Assembly: GCA_022494885.1 (NCBI GenBank)
Contig: JAGVSM010003574.1
Location: 42,504 to 106,503 of the forward strand
Direction of reading: 5' to 3'
Origin: Micrasema longulum
Taxonomy: Eukaryota > Arthropoda > Insecta > Trichoptera > Brachycentridae
Length of the DNA: 64,000 nt
Part shown: positions 40,571-51,164 of the stretch, piece by piece
Numbering within the stretch: position 1 is the stretch's first letter
Layout: each line of letters opens with the position of its first letter
Program-made: the position numbers and the translations under genes
The notes under the pieces: generated by a model
Seen by the model: the letters and a program-made list of their open reading frames with translations, nothing else
What the model was told of the DNA's origin: nothing
Databases searched by the model: none

Positions 40571-40726
40571 ATGGGTATACTGGCAAAAAACGTTAACTCG
40601 AAAATATGCGGATTTGACTTAATGATGCAGTTTTGTAAAGTTTTTTAACGCTCTACAAACTGGCAAAATACACTAAGCCACATTAAATTTTATATATCTG
40701 GAGTTTAAAAAATAATTTTAGGTTAA

Positions 40727-41373
40727 GGCTGTAGTCGGGTAAAATCCACGCAAAATGAGGAAATCATACGATTTTGCCATTTTAAAACTAATGTTTTTTA
40801 AAAATCGCGCAATAATAAAATATAAGAAGTTAGATAAAAACAATATTTTTTAAAGGTATTTCTACGAAATAATATACTTAAAAGTTTTATATAACTAAAA
40901 TACAATTACTTTTAGACCGGCAGATTAAGCCATTTCAAATTTAGACTAAACTTAAGTATCTGGATTGTCATGTAAAGACTAAATGTTGAACTAAAATTTG
41001 TCGCAATGATTTGAAGATAATAAATTTAACATGAAAGTGGCCGAAGCAAAATCTTTTTTTTTTTTTTTAAAGAAATACAAGCATTTTAAATCACATAAAT
41101 AAAATTTATTTTTACGTAAAATTATGCCTTCGGTAATACTATAAAAAAATTGACATATTTTAGTTAAAACATTTTTCTCTCTAATTCTGGTTGTTTGGTG
41201 TCTGGTGGTCTGATAATTCTAACAAGATCTTATTAAGGTTTTTATTACCTTGATACCTGCCCTTATTGGGTAATATGAATTTTTTATTATTGCGCGATTT
41301 AAAAAAAAAACATTCGTTTTAAAATGTAAAAATCGTTTAATTCATTTTGCGTGCGTTTTACCCGACTACAGCC
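40727..41373. mobile_element. 647-bp TTAA-flanked element (piggyBac-like MITE)
   Basis: GGCTGTAGTCGGGTAAAA at 40727 and its complement TTTTACCCGACTACAGCC at 41373 are flanked on both sides by TTAA (40723-40726, 41374-41377). The inverted arms extend about 95 bases with a few mismatches. TTAA duplication is the piggyBac signature; the interior is non-coding. Confidence 0.75.
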
Positions 41374-41490
41374 TTAAGTCGTATACCGGGTATTTTATGC
41401 AGGCTAAACGCTTTAAATAACTTAATATTTACTCAATTTATAATTAAAACATGTTATTAAATTAACGAGCACTTAACATCTTATTAATTT

Positions 41491-42118
41491 GTGTACCTGG
41501 GAAGTATGTTTACTAGGGACGGAAAGGCCGAGAAAGATATTGAAAGGAGGGTGAGTGCCGGGAACAGGGTGAACGGTGCACTAAAATCTACTTTGGCAAA
41601 CAAATGTTTATCGCAGGAGGCTAAACTAGCAGTTCACAACGGAGTTCTTGTTCCAACTCTAATGTATGGGAGCGGAGTATGGAATTGGAAAAATAATGAT
41701 GAAAGTAGGTTGAATGCTGTCGAAATGCGATCCCTCAGGCGAATGTGTGGTGAAACGATGTATGATAGGTGCACAAATGTCGAGATCCGTGAAGTGTGTA
41801 AGGCTGAGACATGCATTATTGACAGAATCAAGAAAGGGGTGCTGCGTTGGTTTGGACATGTAGAGCGAATGGACAGCGAAAGAACGGCTAAAACGATCTA
41901 CGATGCAGAAAACGAGGAAGACCGAGAAAGACATGGCACGATCAAGTCCATCAAATACTTGAAGATGGACATGTCAAAAGTAGGAATAATCGGCGTGCGT
42001 GCATGAGAAGATGTATGAATGTAGAGGAAGCGAGGTCTGTATTCCAAGATAGAGTGTTATGGCGTTCTATCCTCTCTGCCTACCCCTACGGGGAAACGGC
42101 GTGATGGTTTGTTGTTGT
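41491..42118 (+). pseudogene. RTE-like retrotransposon 3' end, (GTT)n-tailed family
   Basis: Frame YLGSMFTRDGKAEKDIERRV, LMYGSGVWNWKNND, RRMCGETMYDRC, LRWFGHVERMDSERTAKTIY, broken near 41915, then ends in FYPLCLPLRGNGVMVCC-like and (GTT)n. Dead and 5'-truncated. Confidence 0.8.
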
Positions 42119-42234
42119 TGTTGTTGTGTATTTAAATACGATATAAAAGAGTAAAATTGGAACAATACTTAAATGCTTGATTTCTCAAAACAGGGATTTG
42201 AGAGTTAAAGCTTTTTTGCCAGTATACCCACGAT

Positions 42235-42400
42235 ATATGTATTTTTGTTCTTTTTTGTGTTTCTGATCCTATATTTGAGGTGATATACTCATGTGTCTGT
42301 GTCAGCTAATTGCTCGTCCCATCTCAATACAGGACTTTTAGTCCCATGGAGTCTCAAATAATGTGTAATAAACCACATGTATGTAAATAAAGAATAATCC
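42235..42400 (+). repeat. SINE body/tail
   Basis: TCGTCCCATCTCAATACAGG and ACTTTTAGTCCCATGGAGTC then ATGTAAATAAAG recur at 52850-52990 (CGTCCCAACTCAGACAGGAC, TTTTGGTTCCACGGAGTTGG). No head is visible. Confidence 0.5.
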
Positions 42401-43623
42401 AGAAGGGGCGTAGAATCATATTTGAATACATCGGACTGTGTCTAATAATTCCCCCACTATGCCTCACTTTCGCCGCGCGCATTCGTGATGCCGCCGCGTA
42501 ATGTTGCACGATGGGAAAAAAATATAATTATAACACAAATGTAAGGTAAAAAAAGAGCAATCTGTTAGTTTCTCTAAAATTTTATTGTGCACGCGGAAAT
42601 ATTGATTGACACAACAGAGTAGATAAGTAAAGGGTCATTTAATAAGAGTAATTGAATTAATGAACTTTAAACTCAAAATATAAAACAAATTTTATTTTCC
42701 ATAAAACGGATATTTTTATATCATGTTAAATAATATTTGATGTTTTAAAGATAATGTCGGTCAAATGTCCACGACAGAGTTGTTTAATCCGAGATCCAAT
42801 TTTCTCTCATTAGATGAGCAAAGTAGAGTTTAAAAAATTACTACCCTGGCAACACTAACGAAATGTTCATTTTGTTTCTTCGACAATCTGACAGGTGGAA
42901 AAAATATTCAATTTTTAAGTAATGCATTTGTTGCATACACATTCATTTGCTAATTACACATGAAATGTGATTGCATCCTGTTTCTTAAAGATCCCAGCAG
43001 TATTTCTACACTTTAAAAGGACACAACACGGCATAGTTGAATTCGAAAGGAGTTGCGTACTAAGCGACGTCTTCAAAGAAACTAATGGGTCAAAACGTAA
43101 ACCTACTCATTTATGAGTAGTTTAGTCGCCTTCTGTTTGATGTTCGTATGCGGTTTCTGGACTATTCTTAATTCTATGGAACAAATCTTAAATGCTTGAA
43201 TTCTCAAAACAGGAATTTGAGAGTATGATGTAGTGACGTCGTTCAAAGTAGTTCGTTTTTATTTTTAAAAAAAAAATTCTATACTTTTCCGTACAATTAA
43301 ATGCTTCAATTTTTACCGCGCGTAACAAAATATTTTGTATACCGAATTTCCCGTTGGGCAAAAGTTCCTCATTGCGAGTAAGCATTGGATCACGTAAATA
43401 ACTAACTTATCACATTAAAATATATGTAATTATCCATGCATAGTAATGAGAATGAGTGCTGGGACTAGACCAGTACTTATTAAATTAGTTACTTGCGTTA
43501 GTACACATTTATATTATGGTTTCCTTTCCTCTTATTTCACTTCAGAGATTACCAATTACCTTATTCCCCCATTGTTATAAATTAACCCACGATTAGCAGT
43601 CGAATGAAGGAAATCGTCGCTTA

Positions 43624-43866
43624 AGCTCGGGTTCCCTAGGACAGCGGTGCCCGTATTTTAACGGCCGTAGTGAACGGTGATGCAGTGGACAGCCGTCGTA
43701 ACGTCGACTCGAGAGTGGTTTCCGAGGTAAACGGTGTTAAATGGTGTTGATAATACCGTTTTCCTAGGAAACCACACTCTAGTCACCGTTACGACGGCTA
43801 TCCACTGCATCACTGTTCACTACGGCCGTTAAACTACGGCCACCGCTGTCCTAGGAAACCCTAGCT
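43624..43866. mobile_element. 243-bp TWA-flanked hairpin element, copy 2
   Basis: Flanked by TTA at 43621-43623 and 43867-43869. Same full-length palindrome as copy 1, with CAGCGGTGCCCGTATTTTAA and its complement near both ends. Confidence 0.8.
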
Positions 43867-43984
43867 TTACAGCTTACATTATGACTTAAAACTGTTTTAT
43901 TATTAATATTAGAAGCATTTACTTTGTGGTCAAACATTTAACTAAATGTTTTTAAATATTTGTATATAATCACTTACCGACTTT

Positions 43985-44030
43985 TCTATGTCTACCGGTT
44001 TCGAGACGTACCCGTCTCTTCGTCGGGACA
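43985..44030 (-). ncRNA. Hammerhead-ribozyme-like motif
   Basis: On the minus strand: CCGACGA (44026-44020), a perfect six-base stem GAGACG/CGTCTC with a TACC-type loop, then GAAAC (44002-43998) and CGGTAGAC. The hammerhead core is CUGANGA-stem II-GAAA, so one core base differs. It sits inside the interior of the 2.5-kb element. Predicted from motif only. Confidence 0.45.
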
Positions 44031-44595
44031 ACAATGAAACCAACGGTTAAAAGTAAATAATATGTGAAATATTTTACATTAGGAAAGCTTTAAAAAATAA
44101 TGTTCCTTTGATTGATAAACAAACAACCGTTCAATATAGTCCTTTATACGATGTTCCACTGTAATGGTCACCCTAAACCTACTAAGTTCACCCCCTTCCT
44201 CCATCCCCTCTACCTTTTTTCAACTATTTCTCAAACATAATATTTTCATAATTTAATCAGTGCAAGTTCTTATTAAAATGCATTTCGTGTTAGTTTTAGT
44301 ATTTCGTAGTAGTTTTTTTTTTACCCTACTTTGCTCATTTAATAAAAGAACTAATGAAAATTAGACTTCGGAATAAACAACGCTGTGGGGGACATTTGAA
44401 CGACATTATCTTTAAAACATCAAATCTTATTTAGCATGATATAAAAATATCCGTTTTGTGTCAAATAAAATTTGTTTAATATTTTATGTTCAAAGTTCAT
44501 AAATTCAATTACTCTTATTAAATGACCCTTTATTTATCTAATCTGTTGTGTCAATTAATGTTTCCGCGTGCACGGTAAAATTTTAGAGAAACTAA

Positions 44596-44838
44596 AGCTA
44601 GGGTTTCCTAGGACAGCGGTGCCCGTATTTTAACGGCCGTAGTGAACGATGATGCAGTGGACAGCCGTCGTAGAGGTGACTAGAGTGTGGTTTTCTAGGA
44701 AAACGGTGTTATCAACACCATTTAACACCGTTTTCCTAGGAAACCACTCTCTAATCACTTTTACGATGGCTGTCCACTGCATCACCGTTCACTACGGCCG
44801 TTAAAATACGGGCACCGCTGTCCTAGGAAACCCTAGCT
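44596..44838. mobile_element. 243-bp TWA-flanked hairpin element, copy 3 (in the right arm of the 2.5-kb element)
   Basis: Flanked by TAA and TTA. The left arm of the host element (42555-42580) keeps the same site uninterrupted (CAATCTGTTAGTTTCTC), so it is the empty site. Insertion therefore came after the host element. Confidence 0.85.
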
Positions 44839-44959
44839 TTACAGATTGATTTTTTTACCTTACATTTGTGTTATGATTATTTTTTTTCCCCATCAAGCAA
44901 CATTATCCGGCGACTCAACGTATGCGCGCGGCGAAAGTGTGTTTAGACACAGTTGATTC

Positions 44960-45620
44960 TTTGTTGATATTGATTCTTAATTCTATGCATAGCACATTGT
45001 ACTCTACTATTAGGGATTATATAAAAATATTTGTTTCATATAAATATTATTTGCGCCATGTAAATGTGATTTTTTTCTTAAAATGCCTAATAAAATTACA
45101 TGTCGACCCTGTCTAGGCTTATACAGGGTATATGGCCAGTGAGTAAACTTTGTTTTATAAAATTTATTGAGTTGTTTTAAACATCGGGTACTAATTTTAG
45201 ATTTATTCATTAAGTAAATTAAAGCAACGCTCTGAGGCAGTGCTCTATGCACTATTCAATGCGAATATGGGAAGAAAGAAAAATAATTACGACTTGACTG
45301 TCATGTGATTTAAAAAAATAATTTATCACTGGATTTCATTACCCTTTCGTCAGTTTTAGGGTTACTGAAAATAATAATAGGACCAAAGACTGTTCGCGTT
45401 CGCTAGACTGTTAACTGGGGAATCATAATTATTATATCTCACCAAAGCCTTTTGTGTGTAGAATTATATTAATATTTATGATTTGAATTATCATTCTAGA
45501 CGATTTTCGGAAAGTACGAGATGAGAATTTTAATTGAATACACTGTTATAATATATACAATATATATTGTATTAATTTTCATCGTATTTTTACCTAATCT
45601 ACGTTTTAGTTCAGCATTTT
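44960..45620. other. Mostly unique AT-rich sequence
   Basis: No feature that I can support, apart from several short frames without a known family. Confidence 0.35.
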
Positions 45621-45627
45621 GGGCATA

Positions 45628-45800
45628 AGAATCGGGCTGTGGTCCCGTGGCTTATGTCACGGACCCACAAATCCAAGGTTTGAACCCCACTCTACGACAA
45701 CTTAATTACCATTTTCTAATATTGAGTTATTTACAACCCGTTATAAATGGCCCTAAAAATGAAATATTTTAGTAAATTATATGAATGGAAATATTTATTT
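45628..45800 (+). repeat. tRNA-derived SINE, family B, copy 1
   Basis: GGGCTGTGGTCCCGTGGCTT (A-box-like) and AAGGTTTGAACCCCACTC (B-box-like), followed by TTATTTACAACCCGTTATAA. The copy at 47932-48095 is inverted and shares these. Confidence 0.65.
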
Positions 45801-45845
45801 TTTATTTCAAAATAATTTCTTTACTTAATTTTATAAAGATATTTC

Positions 45846-46119
45846 AACCTTAACAACAACAACAAACCATCACGCCGTTTCCCCGTAAGGGTAGGCAGCG
45901 AGGATAGAACGCCACATCACTATCTTTGCATACAGATCTCGCTTCCCCTACATTCATACATCTTCTCATGCACGCCCGCCGATTATTCCGACTTTTGACA
46001 TGTCCATCTTCAAGTATTTGTTGGATTCGGTCATGCCATGTCTTTCTCGGTCTACCTCTATTTCTGCATCCATCAACATTCGCATTGTAAATATTCTTAG
46101 CCGTTCTTTCGCTGTCCAT
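45846..46119 (-). pseudogene. RTE-like 3' end, (GTT)n-tailed family
   Basis: Minus-strand frame MDSERTAKNIYNANVDGCRN, RGRPRKTWHDRIQQ, CMRRCMNVGEARSVC, ending in a CAACAACAA-type tail. Dead fragment. Confidence 0.8.
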
Positions 46120-46182
46120 TCATTCATTTCAACCTTAACAGAGACATAAATATGTAAATATGTGTACGAATAATGCATTAGT

Positions 46183-46955
46183 CTTTCGATCCACGTTTTT
46201 TACATTGGTCCTTCGAGACCGATTTTAACGTTGGTCTTTCGAGCCGGATTCAAAATTGGCCCCCATTATCAGCGCTACGATTTTTTTAAGTTTCGTATTT
46301 CTGAAATTAATCCGCGTGTGACACCGCAAGTTCTCTTCCTCTTCTTCTCGGTTAGTTATGTTGATTAATCCATTGACGATTAGCAAACCGGAAATCTTTC
46401 ACAACTCTCTTATCATTGGTTGATTTTTATGAACAAGTGGCGTCGTTCAAAGTAGTTCGTTTTTATTAAAATATTTTAAATTATTTTTTATTCATTTTCA
46501 AGTAACTTTGCATTACAATTAAATGCTCAAATTTTTACCGCACGTAAGAAAACAAAAATTGTATTCAATTTTCCATAGGGCTGAAATAGGTACGAAACTA
46601 AATAATAACCCGTCGAATAAGTAATTTTTATGTTTTGAAAATGTTTTATACCACTGACGGTTAAGTGCAACAAGCAGTTCCCGAATTCATTTACCCTTTT
46701 GGGGATTATGACGTCAGCATCAGTCTAGTTAGAACTTTATGATAGGGATTAACAACGACGATATATCGTTGTTTAGCAGTCTAAGGGTTAACATCGGTCT
46801 TGGCCTGGCCTATCGAGTCGAATTTTGTCATTAGTGTTTCTAGCCGGATTTTAACAAGAATCCTTCGCCGGATTTTAACTTTGGTCTTTCGAGCCGGATT
46901 TTATCACTGATCTTCCAATCCGAATTTCAACATTGTCATTGGAGCCGGATTTCAA
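46183..46955 (+). repeat. Tandem repeat of about 27 bp split by a TA-MITE
   Basis: Units like TGGTCTTTCGAGCCGGATTT occur about three times at 46183-46260 and at least five times at 46788-46955. Between them lies a TA-MITE (46262-46590) and about 200 bases of unique sequence. Confidence 0.6.
46262..46590 (+). mobile_element. TA-flanked MITE copy 8, left end missing
   Basis: CCATTATCAGCGCTACGATT, ACCGGAAATCTTTCACAAC and TTCCATAGGGCTGAAATAG in family order. Confidence 0.65.
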
Positions 46956-47439
46956 TATCATCGCATTACAATGATTACTTAAGTTTATTCTGCTCAATGG
47001 TATATATTCGTATTCTGATACTTTGGAAAACGTAGAAATACTCATTTAGTCGATGTACGTAAAATGTTCGTCGGCTTAATTTGTATGGATGCACTATTTA
47101 TTCTCGCTACTTATGGATGCTTACGGGCATTTTATTTTGTGCACTTAAATATCTATATTTATTTTTACTATAAATTCATAATTCTCTTATACGCACCGAC
47201 TGCAATCCATTTTTTTCAATGTTTGCAAATGATGGAGTATTTACGGTGGATTTTTACGATTCTAATATCAGCGTATAAAAATACGTTTTTATTCATAATT
47301 TTAAGGTTTAAAAACGAACACCTGCAAAACTACTCGCAGTTGGCGTTACGTCGTTTTCAGTTTATTCAAAATATACGTATTTTAAACCATTGTAGAAAAT
47401 TTATCCGACATCGCTCGGAGAAAAAAATATATTTACGTT

Positions 47440-47931
47440 AAACTGGCAGTGCACAACGGAGTTTTAGTCCCAACACTTATGTATGGAAGTGAAACATGGA
47501 ACCGACAGAGGAAGGATGAAAGCCGAGTGAACGCGGTTGAAGTGCGACCTTTTAGACGAATGTGAGGGAAATCAATGTATGACAGGGCTCCGAATGATGA
47601 AATCAGGCGAAAGTGTAAATCTGAGTCAAGTATAATGGATAATATTAAGAAAGGGTCTCTGAGATGGTTTGGTCACGTAGAACGAATGGACGACGAAAGA
47701 ATGGTAAAACAAGTATATATGGCGAAAATGAACGGTAACGTGAGACGAGGACGACCAAGGAAGACGTGGCATGATCAGATAAACCAAAATCAGACATAAC
47801 CAAAGGGCATATATGGCAAGATGTATGAATGTGGAAGAAGCTAGGAATGTAGGCCAGGATAGACGTGTGTGGCGGTTCATTATCTCTGCCTACCCCTTCG
47901 GGGAAATGGCGTGATGGTAGTAGTAGTAGAA
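47440..47931 (+). pseudogene. RTE-like 3' end, (GTA)n-tailed family
   Basis: GAGTTTTAGTCCCAACACTT, then the frame MYDRAPNDEIRRKCKSESSI, LRWFGHVERMDDERMVKQVY and RRGRPRKTWHDQI; a deletion removes the LKSGHVKSR-type segment near 47790. Ends in GTAGTAGTAG. Confidence 0.8.
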
Positions 47932-48095
47932 TCAGTAAATTTACCCAAGCATTTCAATTTTGGGGCCATTTTCAACGAGCTGTAAATAACTCACAATTAG
48001 AAAATGGGAATCAAGCTGGGGTAAAGTGGGGTTCGAACCTCGGACCTCCGATCCGTGAGTCCGCGACACGAGACCACAACCCGATTCAAAGCTGA
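47932..48095 (-). repeat. tRNA-derived SINE, family B, copy 2
   Basis: Reverse of TCGGGTTGTGGTCTCGTGTC with a GGTTCGAACCCCACTTTAC B box, and the same body as the 45.6-kb copy. Confidence 0.7.
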
Positions 48096-48099
48096 GTCA

Positions 48100-48470
48100 A
48101 CAATTTTTAAAAGATTATGTTTACTGGGATCTCTTTCCTCGTAATTACGAAACCCTCCTTCCCTCGGCTTCTCGTCTCCCGGGCCGCGAGCTTCCCTATA
48201 GAAGGGGGCCGTGCACCCCCGGGGGGTTGCTGAATTCAACCCTCGGCGAAAATGACGCCTAAATATTTGATGAGCTAGCCATTTGCAGAGATGTCTCCTT
48301 ACTCCTTAATGGGGTCACTTGGGACGATTGCCAATTTCCCAGTGACACGAAATGCCACTAGATGTGAGCAAATTTCAACGAGCCGACTTAGCGATTTGAA
48401 AAGAAAAAAAGGCAACTTTAATAATAACGGCAGATCCATGCCAAATTTGCGAATCAGAAAAAATCAACTT
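48100..48470. other. GC-richer unrecognised segment
   Basis: Bases 48170-48250 are C/G-rich (GGGCCGTGCACCCCCGGGG) in otherwise AT-rich DNA. No reading frame I recognise. Confidence 0.35.
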
Positions 48471-48479
48471 TATCATCAT

Positions 48480-49040
48480 CATTCAATTCAATTTATTTAT
48501 TTAAATATAACATATACATTACAAACATATATTCAATACGTACATATTATAAAAAAGAAAAAAAATACACGAAAGAGACGCATGTCAAAGTAGTAAAAGA
48601 ATTCTGCTCCGGAAAACCCCTTCGGATACATGGAACAGATCAATATCCAGAGCGATGTTGTTCAGCATAGCGGTAGCCATTCCAACAGGCATAACCATAG
48701 ACAGGTTGGTCCTGTATATCGGAATATGAAACAATCTATGCTGACGCTGCCTTAATGTAATTATCAGGAACATACAAACCAATGCTCGCCATAATATCAG
48801 AATTATCGATCACACCGCGCAACAATCGATAAAAATGTGTAGTCAAATACACATTCCTTCTAGTCTCTAAACTGTTGTAGCCGAGCATACCCTGGAGAAA
48901 CTCGGTCGGGTAGAGCCGATGATAATACCCGCACTCTCTCATGTAGAAATATCTCAGAAACTTCTTTTGGATTTTCTCTGTCATAAGAGAGTACTTCAGT
49001 TCATGTGGCCCCCAAATCGTCGAGCCACTCTCGAGTCTGC
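48480..49040 (-). pseudogene. LINE RT C-terminal region, copy 2 of a recent pair
   Basis: Reads KIQKKFLRYFYMRECGYYHR, LYPTEFLQGMLGYNSLETRR, then a frameshift near 48755 and IYRTNLSMVMPVGMATAMLN to RSRILLLL-stop. Almost the same as 34655-35245. Confidence 0.8.
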
Positions 49041-49099
49041 TTCGCGGGTATTTTCGAAAACCCTGGCAGAACGCAGAACAAATCCTAACATCTTCAATT

Positions 49100-49793
49100 C
49101 ATTACCACTGATTTTTTTATTTATACTTTTACATTTTTTTGTATTTTTTTTTTATACAGAATAATGTTCCCTCACTTGGGGTGTCCCGTGCCGAGGGAAA
49201 CATTTTCCAAAATGTGAAACATGCCTAAGATTAGCTATTTAACAAAGTTAACATAATAATAACAACAAAAAAACGTAATTCATCCAATTAACCTAATTAT
49301 CATTAATAATAAAAAACTAAAATAATCATAAAAAACATAACCAATTTATAATTAATAATAAAAATCGATCCACTCATCGATCCGTGCGCAACCCACCTCC
49401 ACTATCCATTTCTTAATAGAAATTTTGTATTGTGAGTACTTACTAATTGTCCTTATGGATAATGGAAGTAGATTGTACACTTTAGCCGAGTAGTAGGCCA
49501 ATCCTCTTTGACCGAAGGTTGTATTTATTTTTTTGCAACATCAGGGTGGAGTATCTAGTAACTCTTGTATTTGTAACGGAAGGTAGAGCATAATGTTTAC
49601 GTGCGTATAGTAACAGAGCTTTTACATAAAGTTGTTTTATAGATTTTACATTAAGATTTTCAAATATATCGAGGGAGCTAAATCTGATTGGGACTCTTAA
49701 GATAATTTTTATTAAAGCTTTTTTTGCAATTATTATTTGCTTGATCAGTGTGTCATTGTCTCTTATATGTTCATGAAATGTCAGGGTGCTCAC
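49100..49793 (-). pseudogene. LINE C-terminal remnant and 3' tail
   Basis: Minus-strand frame IIIAKKALIKIILRVPIRFS, IKQLYVKALLLYARKHY, RSKRIGLLLG, typical of a LINE protein end. The tail repeats 5130-5405. Confidence 0.65.
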
Positions 49794-49799
49794 AATGCA

Positions 49800-50310
49800 T
49801 CATCATTCTCCCATCCGATGGTTCTTAGGGCACTTCATATTAATTAATAATATAATAACGTCTTATCGAATTCGCTCACTATGACATAAACACAATAATA
49901 TTACATACAAAAATGGAATTGGAATTCCATAATGTGGGTACACATAACTTGTACATATTCATAGTGACTGGTATCTGCCTACATTACAATACTATTTGTA
50001 TTTTCCGAATGGAATCGAATCCCAACTTGGGCAGACCGGCCATTATGTTGCGATTGCATTAGTACTAGTGATGTGCATAACCTATCGTTTTAAATAGTAG
50101 AATAATTAATAAACTGTTATTAAATAATCGACAATGAAAAGATATCCTTGGGCAAGATTTAATTTTTGAATCCTCGTTCTTTTTTTTTTACTAGTGGGGT
50201 GTCACCCACTGCACTAAACTGTTAATTTTTTAACGTTTTCACGAAACAGCTTGATTTTTGAAACGGTAACTGTTATTGCGATTTTTATAAAAGAAAACCG
50301 AAAGGCCCAT
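49800..50310. other. Unrecognised intergenic or intronic sequence
   Basis: No gene seen. A stretch near 50240-50290 has degenerate AAACTGTTA/AACAGTTA-type inverted words. Confidence 0.3.
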
Positions 50311-50315
50311 CTCTA

Positions 50316-50740
50316 ATGAGGAAGTTCTGTGGTTTTTTTTAATTGTTTTATTTGTTAATAGACTATTGAACTAAGTCAAAAAATTTTTTTTTCAATTTTT
50401 ATATATCGTATTATCAGCGCTACGATTTTTTAAAGTTGTGTATTTCAGAAATAACTCCGCGTGTAACGTCAGAGGTTCATTTCCGCTTAGTCTCATTCAG
50501 TTCTTCCATTGGTCCAAAATCGACAAGCAGACCGGAAATCTTCCATAGCTCTCAGATCATAGGTTGATTCACATGAACCAGTGACGTCATTCAAAGTAGT
50601 GCGTTTTTATCAAAATATTTTTTATTATTTTTTCTGTACATTTTCAAGAAACTTTGCCGCACAATTTATTGCTCTAATTTTTACCCCGCGCAAGAAAACA
50701 TTTTTTGTATCCAATTTCCCGTGGGGCTGAAGTTCCTCAT
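50316..50740 (+). mobile_element. TA-flanked MITE family, complete reference copy (425 bp)
   Basis: ATGAGGAAGTTCTGTGG at the left and GGGCTGAAGTTCCTCAT at the right form inverted ends, flanked by TA on both sides (50314-50315, 50741-50742). TA duplication fits Tc1/mariner-type mobilisation. No coding capacity. The interior has a CGTATTATCAGCGCTACGAT box and a CCGGAAATCTTC box kept in all copies. Confidence 0.8.
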
Positions 50741-50754
50741 TACAATGGGAAGTT

Positions 50755-51157
50755 GAGTGTACTACTTGCAAACCCGGCAAAATCCAAAATCTAAAAAAAA
50801 GTGAGACATTAATCGAAATTTATTCAGAATACGATTAATAACAACAATTTTAACATTGTCAGTTAAAAATACGGCTTTATTTGTAATAACTTGACTTTTA
50901 AATTGTCGGGTTTGTTGCAAACATGGCAACCTCTACTTGAGTATTATAAAGTTCGAATGTATAATTTAAATAATTTTTTTCACCACTGTTTCTTGACATA
51001 ATCATGCTTATGTCACCACTGCTTACGTGTCAAATATTTACTGATTATAATAAAAAAAATGAAGTTTAAAAAAGTTTGAATTAAGTATTGTATCAGTTTA
51101 TTGCGATTTGCTCAAAATAAAGAAAGATGGATTTTGCCGGGTTTGCAAATAGTACTC
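50755..51157. mobile_element. MITE with CTTGCAAACCCGGCAAAATCC ends
   Basis: The left end GAGTGTACTACTTGCAAACC and the inverted right end (GGTTTGCAAATAGTACTCTC) make about 33-bp inverted repeats around 400 bp of AT-rich DNA. It starts only 14 bases after the TA-MITE. Family unknown. Confidence 0.65.
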
Positions 51158-51164
51158 TCACTTA

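Larger units (their letters stand above)
40573..42229. mobile_element. 1.66-kb DNA element with GGGTATACTGGC ends
   Basis: Starts GGGTATACTGGCAAAAAA and ends with the complement TTTTTTGCCAGTATACCC. It carries the TTAA-flanked 647-bp element and an RTE fragment, both later insertions. No transposase remains. I do not recognise the family. Confidence 0.65.
42435..44953. mobile_element. 2.5-kb element with long (about 400-bp) inverted arms
   Basis: The left end ACTGTGTCTAA (42435) and the right end TTAGACACAGT (44953) begin inverted arms matching over about 400 bases (for example CACTTTCGCCGCGCGCAT, ACACAAATGTAAGGTAAAAA, AATTACTCTTATTAAATGAC). The interior (42850-44320) has no transposase but holds a hairpin element, half a TA-MITE (43210-43380) and a hammerhead-like motif. 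Family unknown; the target duplication is not clear. Confidence 0.7.

Noticed and set aside
42435..44953. Assembly artefact: inverted duplication
   Set aside because: The arms differ by many substitutions and one carries a separate insertion, so a chimeric-read artefact is unlikely, though not excluded.
47064..47441. 125-codon plus-strand frame rich in aromatic and hydrophobic residues
   Set aside because: Low-complexity AT-rich composition, no family recognised, no splice or promoter context; such frames are expected in T-rich DNA.
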